64,000 bases of DNA from Syngnathus acus (Eukaryota > Chordata > Actinopteri > Syngnathiformes > Syngnathidae). Position 1 is the stretch's first letter, and every line of letters begins with the position of its first letter. Position numbers and translations under genes: made by a program. The notes under the pieces are model-generated. The model was not told the origin of the DNA. It searched no databases and worked only from the letters and a program-made list of their open reading frames with translations. Positions 39,751-51,184 of the stretch are shown piece by piece. The stretch lies in NCBI RefSeq assembly GCF_901709675.1, contig NC_051100.1, positions 124,001 to 188,000 of the forward strand. Reading direction: 5' to 3'.

Positions 39751-40102
39751 TGTCAGGCTTGGAGCAGGGAGAGGACTCGGATGCAGAGTGCCAACAAAAG
39801 GTGTTTATTCTCTCAGGCTGAAGACAGCACAAAAACCAAAAGGCGCCTCAAAATGAGGGACAAAAAGGCTGGAGACAGCAAAAACCAAAAGCGCCTCAAA
39901 AGGAGGGAAAACAAGGCTGGAGACAGCAACAACTAAAAGCGCCTCAAAACGAGGGAAATACGATGGCAAAAACACAGAGCTCAGGCTGGACAAAAGGTAT
40001 CTTCTAACTATGATCTCTAAGGGGATTTCTGTGACTTACGCGATCGCTAGTGTTCGAGACGGGACCAGACGCACTGGCACAAGACAAGGGGAAGACGCAG
40101 GC

Positions 40103-40197
<95 letters not shown>

Positions 40198-40400
40198 GAG
40201 GGAGGACACAGGTGCGGACAATTAGGGCCAACGACACAGGTGCACACAATTGGGATCAGGGAAGTCAAGTGGCTGGCCTGACCCGCAGAGGAAGGAGCCC
40301 CCAACTGAAACGAGAGGAGCGTTACCAAAACAAAACAGGAAGTGACAATACGAAGAACAGGACAAGACAAAAACAACCCACAAAACACGACAGCGTGACA
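39751..40400. mobile_element. TGTCA...TGACA element with 5-bp target duplication (short copy)
   Basis: Starts TGTCAGGCTTGG at 39751 and ends CAGCGTGACA at 40400. The flanks repeat ACAAT on both sides (39746-39750 and 40401-40405). It contains about three 48-bp-type units (GGCTGGAGACAGCA... GCGCCTCAAAA), a TATATA-(CA)n stretch at 40104-40194 and a shared 3' half (GACGGGACCAGACGCACTGG, AGGTGCACACAATTGGGATC). TG...CA ends with a 5-bp duplication fit a solo LTR or a Ginger-like DNA transposon. No coding capacity. Homologous to the copy at 60693-62165. Confidence 0.75.
40111..40194. repeat. (CA)n microsatellite inside the mobile element
   Basis: About 42 CA copies. The paralogous element at 60693-62165 has only ACACACAC at the same site, so this run expanded after insertion. 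Confidence 0.95.
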
Positions 40401-41073
40401 ACAATGGTTCTTTCGCAAGCACTTGGCTGGACTTGTGCATGAGCAATGGCTTTGAAAGGCTTTCCAAGCGCCTGCTTACGGGAGGAAAATACAAGCGCGC
40501 TAACGTGTTCTTCCTTTGTTGGGATTTAGTTCCCGCCTTTTGTCATCTGTCCAACTTACGAATGCAATCATACCGCTAGTATGTCATTTTTAGAGAACAA
40601 AATGCCCGCCCACAATCAAAACAACTTGTTGTCTAGCAGAGATTTTTCTGAAAAAGCTGGCCCCGCCCCAGTCTGTGTTCGTGACAATTGTTTGGCTTAC
40701 CAATTATGACAACGAGCACCAGAGTCACGCACTGGGTGCTCCGCCCTGTTGTATAAGGGAAGGCAAAGTCATACCAATCTGAATGGTAATCAAAATGTTT
40801 GTATCGTTGGAAAGCTTGCGCAACACAGAATCTGACAACAAAGAATCATGACGTCAATATTTATCCAAAGTCAGAAGACAATTCCGCGCAAAAATGTGGT
40901 TGGTTCAGGGCAGGCTGTATTTGACGGAACTGCTACACTCGTTGAGTTGCATTGTACCATGTACAGTATTTCATGAATTGCTTTCTGCATTTGGCTAATG
41001 TTACAGAAGCAGCGCACGTGTGTCCTCAACAAACATTTGGAAGCACACTCAAGAGTTCAAACGTAAACCTTCA

Positions 41074-43047
41074 TTAAGGTACAGAGGAGGAGCTCTCAAA
41101 GTCCAGCGAGTGATGTTCTAGGCCTCCGTAGCCGTTCATCTTCTTCAGCTTCAGCTGATCCACCAGGAGAAGGCACTGGGTCTCAAGAACGGGCTGCTTC
41201 TTGGAGAACAAGCGGCTTATCTCCATAAAGGTCTTGTTTTTGGTTTCGGGTATGACTGCGTAGACGTAGACGGCCACCGACAGACAAATGCTGGCGAAGA
41301 CCAAGTAGCAGTAAGACCCGGCCGACATCTAGTCATTGGATCAAATAGAAAAACAGAGTATGGGACATTCAGTTGTGCGCAGCCTTGTACCAAAGCCATG
41401 CCATGCCATGCCATGCCATGCCATGCCATGCCATCTCATGCCATGCCATGCCATCCCATCCCATCCCATCCCATGTCATCCCATCTCATGCCATCACATG
41501 CCATCCCATGCCATGCCAAACTACAATTTCTTCAAAGATGCACAATTTGCTCTGCAAAAGTACTAAAGAAAATGTGATATTTGCCAGGCCAAAATACGTT
41601 TCTAACTCCAAATCCTTTTTGTCTGCATGCACCTGTTTCCAGCCACAGGCAATCAATCAGTGGCTAAATGCTCAAAAGATCATGTTACAAGCAAAGCCAG
41701 CAGCCCCCCGCCCGCCTACTTTTGTTTCCGTCCCCCCCCCCAGCGCACCCACCTGTAAGAAGGGAAAGACAAAGCCCACAGTGAAATTGGAAAGCCAGTT
41801 GAGAGATCCTCCGACAATGTAGGCCGCTGGGCGGTGGGACTGTTTGAACAGCTCTGCTGTGAGCAAAAAAGGGACCCCCGCTGCAACAATGACATTTTGC
41901 AGCCTCAGTACCAATAAGAGACAAAAGGTTTGAAATGAACCAATCGGAAATGGCCAAAAAGCATCCGACTCATGTGAGCGGGACGTCCCGACGGAGCGAC
42001 TCGCCTGGGCCGATGCAGAATCCGGCGATGATGCCGACGACGCAGCAGACGCTCACGTAACGCATGAAGGATAAACGAGTCTGGAGGAAGAAGGAAAAAA
42101 AGAAAAAGAAAAACGTAGCTGTCAAAGTCACTCGGGATGGAAACGCGAGAGCACCGTTTCCTCGTGTGGAGCGAGTGGAATTGTTTGAGCCGCAACGCTG
42201 ACCTGTAAAATGAGGGTCAACGTGATCCCGGCACTGCAGATTCCCATCATGGTGAAACCTCCAACCATAAGAGGCCTTCTTCCCAGCTTCTCGATGGTGA
42301 AACACTACGTAGACCAGGCGTGGTCATTGGATAACGCTCCGTTTTAGGATCTGGCGTTGTTTGCGAGCGTACCTACCCCAACGAGTCCAGCGATGATCTC
42401 TATCACGCCTGTGCCTGCTGTCGTGTAAGGGATCTCTGGCGTGGGAATCCCTGCGTTCTCAAAGATGTCATTGGTGTAGAACCAGATCTATCAGATGATT
42501 GTGATTTTAAAAGAAGCCCTCCGCCGTCCTAAGCCCGAACGAGCTCAAGCCATACTCCTTACAGCGTCGATGCCAGAGAGCTGCATGCCGACGTTGACGA
42601 CCACCACGCTGAGGACCTGCCAGCGGACCGTCTCGTCCAGGAGCAGATTCCACACCGACAGTGTCTCCACTGACGACAAGGAGCGCTGCTCTTCCTGCAT
42701 CTCCTCAATCTCGGCCTGGATGTTACAATTGGCTCGGTACCGCTTCAGAGCTGAGGAAAGACACGGCGGGCAAACCGCAGAGACGTGTCGGCAAAGCAAA
42801 GCAAAGGAACGGACCGAGCGCTAACGATGCCGCTACTGACCTGTGATGGTAGCGTGGACATTGTGCTTGTCAATCAGCAAGTACCTGGGGCTCTCTGGGA
42901 ACCACGGCAACAGCAACAACTGGACAAATGTGGGTCCCGCCACCACAGAGAGAAAGAGAGGCCAGTGCTCTTCCTGCAAACCATGACCTTTATTGGAAAT
43001 GCGCACGATACAGCTACTTTACAGAGAAAGTGCATATTGGCACAGTG

Positions 43048-43092
<45 letters not shown>

Positions 43093-44589
43093 AGCTGGGA
43101 GTTATACCTTTCCCAACAGTTCGTGGAGTCCAAGGATTTGGGCTGCAAAGACTCCTGTGCCGATAAAGATACTTGGCACCAGACCCAGAAAGCCCCGGAG
43201 GTTTTTGGGCGCAATCTCACCCAGGTACATTGGAACCACACTCAAAGAGATGCCTGTGGTACAAACAAAGACGCCTTAAAGACCTTAAGCTCTGCGTTGT
43301 GGTCATAGTATGGTACTTTGACGGAAAGAGACGATGACCTGAGTGGATCCCTGTTATGAAACGACCCAGTATGACCATCTCGGGGGAACCGCAGCTCCTG
43401 CTGAAGCCCATAAAGGAACTGGCAATAAACACCAGAACTGTGCTCTTGACCACTGTCCCTTTCCTGAAACGACAGCACAGATAGGCGTGGCGGTCTCAAG
43501 GTGTCATACGGCCCTGGCTGGCCGGCCGGCCAGCTGGCCAGCCGGCATCGACAACACACGCGTATCACACTAAAGACACGACCGCAATCGCCGTAAGGCT
43601 TTACCGAATACTATTCTATCAACTGGTTACTATATGAAATGTTTCACCTGCCGAAGCGAGTGACTAGCACACCCACAATCAATGAACCCAGCAGACCGCC
43701 GATAGCAAATACCGACACGGTGAGTGAATACATCAGTGTCAGTGTCTCCCCGCTGAGTCCGGTTCCATTGCGCCTCAACGCCGTTTGGTTGTAGAAGTCC
43801 TTTATATACTAAGGAAAGAAAGACGCATGATTAGCTCAACGAGGAACAAACAAACAAATATGGCAGTCTATGTTCCTGGCATGGAATGTTGATCTCTTGT
43901 TTCGATTCATCAAACGTGGTTCTGGTGTTTTTGGACTCAAATACTTTGAGATAGATGGGAGTGTAGCTTGCTTACCAGCGCTGGAGAGTTGACCACAGCT
44001 AAATTGTATCCATAGAGCATGGAACTTCCAAAGGAAGTCAGAAAAGCCACGGCTAACAGTGAGCCTGTCAGATGCTTTGGAAGCAAAAGAGAAAAGAAGA
44101 GAAAAGGAGACATCGGACTTAGCACTCAATGGCAATGCATTCCTCTAGCGTTGCCCTGCTGCTTGCCTTGCTTGAGGCTTGTGCTTCGCATTTGGGCTCA
44201 CTCGTGTTCAAACACTATGGCTATTATTCGTCCGTGAAACGGCATTTTGTTCTAAAAACGTCTTGGCGCGCTTCGCATTCCTCCAGGCGACCAAAGAAGG
44301 TCAGAGTGCACTGCCATTTACGTTTCATACATTCGGGACACAAAAAGCACTAACTATGGATAAGGTCAAATAAACCATCAAAGAAAATGTCACACGTTTC
44401 CATTCGGAATATCTGCTGACCAAAGAGGAGGAAAATGCAGTGCAAAGAACCCCCCAAATAATCACGAGACACAATACACGATATCGAGAGCCACTTTTAA
44501 ATTTGACCCTGATCTGGAGCACTTTGACCAAAGGTTTTACTTACCGGGATTATTCTGCCAGATGCCGGGATTAAAACCTCTTCGGCCAT
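41074..44589 (-). CDS. Class II facilitative sugar transporter (SLC2A15/SLC2A11-like GLUT)
   Basis: A 12-helix major-facilitator transporter. Minus-strand exons: 44589-44545 ([15 protein letters not shown]), 44074-43976 (99 nt, [17 protein letters not shown]), 43808-43648 ([13 protein letters not shown] loop, VTRFGR), 43463-43339, 43253-43108 ([17 protein letters not shown]), 42973-42841 ([13 protein letters not shown]), 42750-42563 (QLSGIDA), 42487-42377, 42304-42203 ([12 protein letters not shown]), 42080-42005, 41880-41753 ([20 protein letters not shown]) and 41328-41074 ([13 protein letters not shown], stop). Sum 1569 nt: 522 residues, intact. The 99-nt exon, NSPA and PETKxKTF signatures match class II (GLUT5/9/11/15). 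In fish, slc2a15 and slc2a11 paralogues affect pigment cells; I cannot choose between them. The intron 42004-41881 begins with GC. Several residues that contact sugar in GLUT1 are replaced (see findings). Confidence 0.93.
41396..41516. repeat. (CCATG/CCATC)n pentamer array in last intron
   Basis: About 24 pentamers, CCATG first and CCATC/CCCATC variants later. Same motif family as the array at 22252-22310. Lies in the final intron of the sugar-transporter gene. Confidence 0.93.
43047..43094. repeat. (GGCT)n next to a splice donor
   Basis: About 12 GGCT units in the sugar-transporter intron, 14 bp from the donor of exon 43253-43108. Confidence 0.93.
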
Positions 44590-44988
44590 TTAAAATTGTC
44601 GTCGTGAATTTCCACGCAGTCCGGGAGAGTTCATTGTACACTACGAGAGATGGACGGCATAGCTGAACAAGTCACGTTGGGCTTCGAGTGCAAAGCCACT
44701 GCGTCCGTCCGTGGGTAAGGCTTCATAAACCGCAGAGCATGTCTCACTTCCTTCCTTCCTTCCTTCCTTCCTTCCTTTGGCTGTGCACAAGATCCGATAC
44801 ACAAGCTGGATAGTGTCATCACATGACGGACTGCAACGTGACAGACCAAGAGAAAGACCTGCGGGAAGCAATTAAGTCTAAGTCAATTTAGATGAGGAAA
44901 AATCCAGAAGGGCGGGGGGGGGGGGGTCAAAAAGCAAAGGCTAGCAGCAGAGTGGAGGACAAGAAATGAACAAAACACAGATTGAACA

Positions 44989-45032
<44 letters not shown>

Positions 45033-45119
45033 AGAAAAACCAAGAGGAAAGAGAAGTGGGACAATGAGCCCCGTTGTGAACAAATCAAAAGGTCGAGGTT
45101 AAAGGAAAAGTATTGAGGA

Positions 45120-45215
45120 AGTCGCTCGGTCGCTCGGTCGGTCGGTCGGTCAGTCGCTCGCTCGGTCAGTCGCTCCGCTCGCTCGGTCAGTCGCTCGCTC
45201 GGTCAGTCGCTCGGG
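45120..45215. repeat. (CGGT)n/(CGCT)n array
   Basis: Mixed CGCT, CGGT and CAGT tetranucleotides, about 24 units. Confidence 0.88.
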
Positions 45216-46654
45216 GAGGATTAGCGCTCGATTCCGAACGGCGCCTTAAGCTCCGTGTGACACACAAATAAAGACAAGGGAAGCAAACAAGAGTCATACA
45301 AAAGAAAAGAAAAACTACTAGAAGACGCATTTCACCAACTACAGACTCAAATCTAGATTTGTGAAAGTTGTACAAATGCCAAGCACAACTGATATTTGTC
45401 ACTCAGTTTAAGTTTGAACGTGGTGATTTGTTTTGTTCTTGATAGGAACGGAATCAATATTGTTCATTCCTCTCCAAATGGCTGAATGGTCACGTGCAGC
45501 TTGGGTCTTAATCTAACAAATGCGATCGCAGTCATGTGCAAATGGTCTTTTTTTTTCTGTCCACTTGCAATGAAGGAGAGTAGTGTGTGTGTTCTTCTCA
45601 GACTGATCCTTGAGTTCGCTTGGACTTGACCTCAACTAATTCACAATGAAAAGAAGCGTTTGTTCACATTTAAAAGAAAATCTCCCAATTAGTCTTCAAC
45701 TGAAAAAAATGGTGAAGATCATCTGGCCGGCAGACTTTGGGCAGCGTATGCGACAATAGCCCATTTTATGTTGTTCATGTGAGCTGCCTTGAAAATGGAG
45801 CTCAATCGGGATTTGTATGCACTTGTCCATAGAGCATCTCCTTCCTGTCGGGGAGAGTGCGTCCTAAACAGGCCAAACTCTTTTTGTATGAAATGCTGCC
45901 ATTTATTTTGGCCAAGCATTTGGGGGATTTTGCTCAAGCATTTTCGTTCAGTGGCCATATATTGTTGACTCTTGCACGCATTTTGCAAGCCTGCCTATTA
46001 CTTGAATCAAATATCAGGAATTCAAAAGTGGGTTTTGTCTCTCTGCTCTGGCCCCTCCCGTCCTGTCACGCTCGGCACGTAACGGCCACATAATGGGCAC
46101 TCATCAGCTCCCCTATTTAAACTGCGGGCCACTTGCTTTCTCTGGAGCTCGGTGTAGAATTTGGGCCACCTTCTCACGGGCACGTCAATGGAGACGCTAA
46201 GGGCCAAATGAGTTCCAAGCATTTCCAAACTAATGACACACTCACACACACCTGCTAAAACAATGTACAGTCCATTGTTTAGCTACTGTCAATCTGCTAC
46301 GCCTTCACCAACACATTCTTCAACATAGGTGTGTCTACATGCTGAAGGCAGGTGGGCGGGCGGGCGGACAAGTGACAAGTTATAACTTGTCTGGTCCTTG
46401 TTTTTATATTCGCCAATAAAAACATAAAAATCAGACATTTGGTTCACTGCTTTATATGACAATATGTATATGTGTTTTACGTTGTTATATGAGCTGGTGT
46501 CCCCAAAATTAACAAATGTCGGCATAACGTTTTTTTTTTCAACCTTTTATTCAAACACTAACACATTCGATATATAATAACACCATCAACTACAAGCCAA
46601 CAAAAACAAAATGAAAACATCAATGTCGGCATAAAGTGTGTCGGCTGGCAATGG

Positions 46655-46800
46655 CAGAGCAGCAATGCTGTCTGTCACTCACTCATTCACTCGTGAAGAC
46701 CAATCAGCAGCGCCAGCTGATTCGTTTGAACGAATCGTTTGAGTGAACTGATTCTAAAGATTCAGTTCACCTAAAAGAACTGGAATGCACATCACTATTA
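46655..46800. mobile_element. Palindromic patch, probable DNA-transposon end
   Basis: GATTCGTTTGAACGAATC (8-bp perfect arms) is followed closely by GTGAACTGA...TCAGTTCAC (9-bp arms). I recall this GAACGAATC/GTGAACTGATTC sequence as a recurrent fish repeat, probably a DNA-transposon terminus, but cannot name it. Confidence 0.45.
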
Positions 46801-47104
46801 GAGAGTGAACGCACATTGTTTTATTTTGCTCTGCTCTGGTCAGGTCAAACAGGATAGGCTCAAACAGACTTGCTAAGCATTCTAAAGAATGAATCTAGAA
46901 AGAGTTTCTTGTTTCATTTACTGTGTTCACAAACGCTCCAATGATCATCAGTGCTATGGAAGCAAAAAGCACATTATCTAACCCTTACACCTGATTGTAT
47001 GCAAAAATCCCAAAGGCAGTCAATCACAGCTGCTCCCCTCTTCAAAATGATTTGCATTTGATAGCATTTCCAAACCATTGACATTGCAGAGCAAGAATTG
47101 TATC

Positions 47105-48214
47105 TTAAAAGTGATTCTGATCTTTTGCACACACGAAGGGTAGTCGACCACGACAGTTGCGATCATTCCACTGATCGTTATCTGTAGGAAGACAAAAGAG
47201 AAGACACATTCTTTTCTTGTCCATTCCTTTCATGGCGGTTGGTTCGCTCGCCCTTCCTCATGTACCTACTTGGGAAGTTGATCTCGACACAGTCTTGATT
47301 GTTGTTCATGGTTGGCCTGCCAGGACCCCAGTCGAAGAAATCCACCGCTGAGCCATCCGTCCATAAATAATCTCCATCCTGAAAGAGGATGTTACATTTT
47401 TTGCTCTTCAAAAAATGACCCTTTCACTTCCAGGGAAGCTGAATGAATGTCTGAATGAATGAACGAATGAATGAATGTATGAATGAACGAATGAACGAAT
47501 GAACGAATGAACGAACGAAGGAACGAATGAATGAACGAATGAACGAACGAATGAACGAATGAATGTCGGAACGGCCCAATGGACTGACATCAGCTTGTTG
47601 AAAAAACCAAAAGCTTGGACGTTACCACGATCCGGTCATATAGTCCAATCCAAGTCCGCGCAAAAGAGCCAGCCCCTGCCAGAATCACGTGGCGGACTAC
47701 TTCATTTTCAAGTTGACTGTGGATGGAAACCAGGTTTCCGCCGAGAATGTTGCAGACAGTCTAAGGGTGGAAAAAGCAAATTACAAGATGAACAGAAGCC
47801 AAAAGAAAAAAAGCCCATCTAGTTTTCATTTCTGCGTCAGCAAAGGTTGTACCTCCGCAAGTCGGAAATTTAATGGCTCGTTTTGGAAGATGAAACAGCG
47901 GGTGTCCAACTTAGTCCAGCCGGCAGGGCAACGAGGTCCTGCCACATATTTGACAATCAAAAGCAGTTCAGAGAGTTAAGGAGCCAACGGCAAGATGCCT
48001 TGTTGTTCGCAAACGCTATTCCAGACGGTTACCGACCTTTTTGGACGGAAGCGGCCCACTGTGAGAAAGGAACAAAAGAGTCAATCCTTTTTCACAAATA
48101 TGGATGGAACAACCGGCAGTCAAATAGGGTGAGCGCAAGCCACCCAGACATTGTTCAACTTACACTTCCACTGATGCCGCCACACAAGAGTAACACGCCA
48201 AGGGCAAACTGCAT
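47105..48214 (-). CDS. Secreted C-type lectin, copy 1
   Basis: A small secreted carbohydrate-recognition-domain protein of the fish type II antifreeze/lectin kind; likely innate recognition or mucosal/secreted lectin. Minus-strand exons: 48214-48164 (signal peptide MQFALGVLLLCGGISGS), 48056-48035 (22 nt, WAASVQKG), 47938-47853 (CPAGWTKLDTRCFIF), 47760-47626 (CNILGGNLVSIHSQLENEVV, ARTWIGLYDR), 47378-47270 (YLWTDGSAVDFFDWGPGRPT, QDCVEINF) and 47181-47105 (NDQWNDRNC...PFVCAKDQNHF, stop). Total 480 nt, 159 residues. The conserved Cys, WIGL and WND motifs are present, but the usual EPN/QPD sugar tripeptide is RPT. The 22-nt exon with a weak GTCGGT donor is the least certain part. Near-identical to copy 2 in inverted orientation. 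Confidence 0.9.
47438..47568. repeat. (GAAT/GAAC)n tetranucleotide array in lectin 1 intron 4
   Basis: About 30 GAAT and GAAC units. The complementary ATTC/GTTC array occupies the same intron of copy 2 (50740-50850). Confidence 0.92.
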
Positions 48215-48309
48215 CTGTCAAATAAAAGAGAAAAGCATTTTGTGTTCAATTGAATGTCGACTTTGCCAATATCAAAGAGGTTTGGGTGCCATTTGATGAT
48301 GAACAAGCC

Positions 48310-50000
48310 TCGTTCCATCTGCTGCTTGTGCTGAGCAATCTGAAGCAAAGAGCGCGACTAGCGGCTTTTCAATCTTGGCCTGACCTTAACTTCGAAGCTC
48401 ATGTTTTGTAATCCGTAAAGGTGGTCAGACTTTGTCTTGGCGTGCTGCAGTTTTCTTTGGTGTCTTCCCACACGGCAGGACTGTGTTCAGCTGAGTCCCA
48501 ATTTCAACTTGGATGCCTTTTTATATGCGTGCGTGCATGCGTGTGTGTGCAGTTCACTAACTTTGCCTCAGGGCCACAAGTCAATATGTAAAGTGAGTTA
48601 TGTACATCTGAGCTCAGCCTGCCTGCGTGGCTGCCTGCGTGGCTGCCTGCCTACGTGGCTGGCTGCCTGCCTGCGTGGCTGCCTGCATGGCTGCATGGCT
48701 GCCTGCCTGCGTGGCTGCCTGCATGGCTGCCTGCCTGGCTGCCTGCCTGCCTGCCTGGCTGGCTGGCTGTGTGGCTGCGTGGGTGCCTGCCTGCCTTCCT
48801 GGCTGTGTGGCTGCCTGCCTGCCTTCCTGGCTGCGTGGCTGCCTGCCTTCCTGGCTGCCTGCGTGGCTGCCTGCCTGCCTGCCAGCGGAGGAGGGTTCAG
48901 CCAGCGTCTTGCTCTGGGACACTTGGACCATGAGGATTGAAGGGACAGCCCGCAACGCTCTAGCACCGCAGTCACTCCGCAAACGCAACTTTCACCCTTT
49001 GGCTTTCACCACTTCAATAAATACAGACGTCCTAATAATGGGCTGACTGGTATATGTTGGCGCTGCGTCGCTTCCAGCAGGTTGCTGGACTATAGGGTGG
49101 CCATTTCCCATCACTTGCTACAAATTGATACATATATTGCTGAATTTCAGATCTTATTCAGTTTGGAGGACCTACAAATTGAATTGCATTGACGTGGCTA
49201 AAAGAGCATGTTAGGGTTTACAGTGCAAATGCTTCAAAAGGGCATACTGTCTCCGTGTGGTTCTTGCAAAATAAGTTAGAGTGAGCACCACTCTAACAGA
49301 GCATGTTCTGATTTTTAGATATTGCTGGTCCTTGGCCAACATCTGGCTTCTTTGAAGCGCAAGTATGTCGGCTTTGTTTTGGTCATTATTTGGAATGATC
49401 TATTTCTTTTCACTTGCATATGTTTTTTCAAAATTGGAGATCTTTCAGATTCACATTCATTTGTTTTGGTTTTCTTCCATGCACTCTTGTGTGACAGGTT
49501 CAAATGATTGCTTCTGGGTGGTACGAGCTGGGCGGGGCGTGGAATCAATCCAGCTTGGAAGCAGTCCCAGAGACAGCATCAAAAGGTAAATGTTGCTTTT
49601 GGACCAATTATAGCCTCCACCATACCAGGCACAAACCAATGGACTTGAATTGTGCTAACTTGCCCATCCCCAATGGTGTGAATGATTGACGAATGACTGA
49701 CACGATGGCTGCTTCTGGCTCGTCGATCTGGAATGGGCTTAATTACAAACTGACGAATGATTGACACGATGGCTGCTGTCCCAGTTCTGACTTGATCACA
49801 CGTTTACCTGTTTGCGTTATTGTACTGGAAAGGTACGTCTCTGTAATTACTACATTCATTACACAAAGTGCCAACTGTAAGCAACATTGATTCCAGCGTG
49901 CGTGACCACTTCATAAAAATAACTGGCTGTCATTCATTTGTATAAAAAGGTAAGTTGCGCTCTTTCATTCAGATCCCTCAGCAAAGGCAGCAAAGGTAAC
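48310..50000. other. Spacer between the two lectin genes
   Basis: Holds the divergent upstream regions of both lectins, the (GCCT/GGCT/GCGT)n array 48612-48885, and AT-rich unique DNA. 49500-49590 has a short open stretch ending at a possible GTAAAT donor, but no lectin similarity was seen. Any shared promoter elements for the pair would be here. Confidence 0.6.
48612..48885. repeat. (GCCT/GGCT/GCGT)n array, about 68 units
   Basis: A heterogeneous tetranucleotide array with GCGT, GCAT and TTCCTGGC variants, less pure than the others in the window and so probably older. Confidence 0.93.
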
Positions 50001-50097
50001 AAGGCTTGTTCATCATCAAATGGCACCCAAACCTCTTTGATATTGGCAAAGTCGACATTCAATTGAACACAAAATGCTTTTCTCTTTCATTTGACAG

Positions 50098-51184
50098 ATG
50101 CAGTTTGCCCTTGGCGTGTTACTCTTGTGTGGCGGCATCAGTGGAAGTGTAAGTTGAACAATGTCTGGGTGGCTTGCGCTCACCCTATTTGACTGCCAGT
50201 TGTTCCATCCATATTTGTGAAAAAGGATTGACTCTTTTGTTCCTTTCTCACAGTGGGCCGCTTCCATCCAAAAAGGTCGCTAACCGTCTGGAATAGCGCT
50301 TGCGAACAACAAGGCATCTTGCCGTTGGCTCCTTAACTCTCTGAACTGCTTTTGATTGTCAAATATGTGGCAGGACCTCGTTGCCCTGCCGGCTGGACTA
50401 AGTTGGACACCCGCTGTTTCATCTTCCAAAACGAGTCATTAAATTTCCGACTTGCGGAGGTACAACCTTTGCTGACGCAGAAATGAAAACTAGATGGGCT
50501 TTTTTTCTTTTGGCTTCTGTTCATCTTGTAATTTGCTTTTTCCACCCTTAGACTGTCTGCAACATTCTCGGCGGAAACCTGGTTTCCATCCACAGTCAAC
50601 TTGAAAATGAAGTAGTCCGCCACATGATTCTGGCAGGGGCTGGCTCTTTTGCGCGGACTTGGATTGGACTATATGACCGGATCGTGGTAACGTCCAAGCT
50701 TTTGGTTTTTTCAACAAGCTGATGTCAGTCCATTGGCCGTTCTGACATTCATTCATTCATTCATTCATTCATTCGTTCGTTCAGACATTCATTCATTCAT
50801 TCGTTCGTTCAGACATTCATTCATTCATTCATTCAGACATTCATTCAGCTTCCCTGGAAGTGAAACTGTCATTTTTTGAAAAGCAAAAAATGTAACGTCG
50901 TCTATCAGGATGGAGATTATTTATGGACGGATGGCTCAGCGGTGGATTTCTTCGACTGGGCTCCTGGCAGGCCAACCATGAACAACAATCAAGACTGTGT
51001 CGAGATCAACTTCCCAAGTAGGTACATGAGGAAGGGCGAGCGAACACCAACCGCCATGAAGGGAATGGACAAGAAAAGAATTTGTCTTCTCTTTTGTCTT
51101 CCTACAGATAACGATCAGTGGAATGATCGCGGCTGTGGTCGTCGACAACCCTTCGTGTGTGCAAAAGATCAGAATCACTTTTAA
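50098..51184 (+). CDS. Secreted C-type lectin, copy 2
   Basis: Exons: 50098-50148 (signal peptide MQFALGVLLLCGGISGS), 50254-50275 (WAASIQKG), 50374-50459 (CPAGWTKLDTRCFIFQNES), 50552-50686 (NLVSIHSQLENEVVRHM, WIGLYDRIV), 50909-51017 (WTDGSAVDFFDWAPGRPTM, NQDCVEINF) and 51108-51184 (NDQWNDRGCGRRQPFVC, stop). 480 nt, 159 residues, exon lengths identical to copy 1. Differences from copy 1 are few: I/V in exon 2, S/P in exon 3, M/V in exon 4, A/G in exon 5, and a cluster in exon 6. The sugar tripeptide is RPT as in copy 1; WND is kept. Transcribed divergently from copy 1. Confidence 0.9.
50740..50850. repeat. (ATTC/GTTC)n array in lectin 2 intron 4
   Basis: About 25 ATTC/GTTC units broken by AGAC. 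Mirror of the array in copy 1, but with different length and order. Confidence 0.92.

Larger units (their letters stand above)
44590..47104. other. Intergenic between the sugar transporter and lectin 1
   Basis: No exon recognised. Contains (TTCC)n 44753-44777, G-run 44921-44931, (GAAA)n 44993-45032, the (CGGT/CGCT)n array 45120-45215, a palindrome-rich patch 46715-46790 and otherwise unremarkable AT-rich DNA. The lectin 1 3' UTR enters from the right. Confidence 0.7.
47055..48309. repeat. Left arm of the lectin inverted duplication
   Basis: Reverse-complement match to 50001-51242. It covers all six lectin exons, introns, about 95 bp upstream of the ATG and about 50 bp of 3' UTR (shared GGAAATGCTATCAAATG). 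The spacer between arms is about 1.7 kb. Confidence 0.9.

Noticed and set aside
47689-47979. Open frames antisense to the lectin exons (and 50333-50756 in copy 2)
   Set aside because: Mirror-image shadows of lectin exons and introns; no independent similarity.
49490-49590. Possible extra exon between the lectins ending at a GTAAAT site
   Set aside because: The translated stretch shows no lectin motif and no matching partner exon; left as unexplained spacer.
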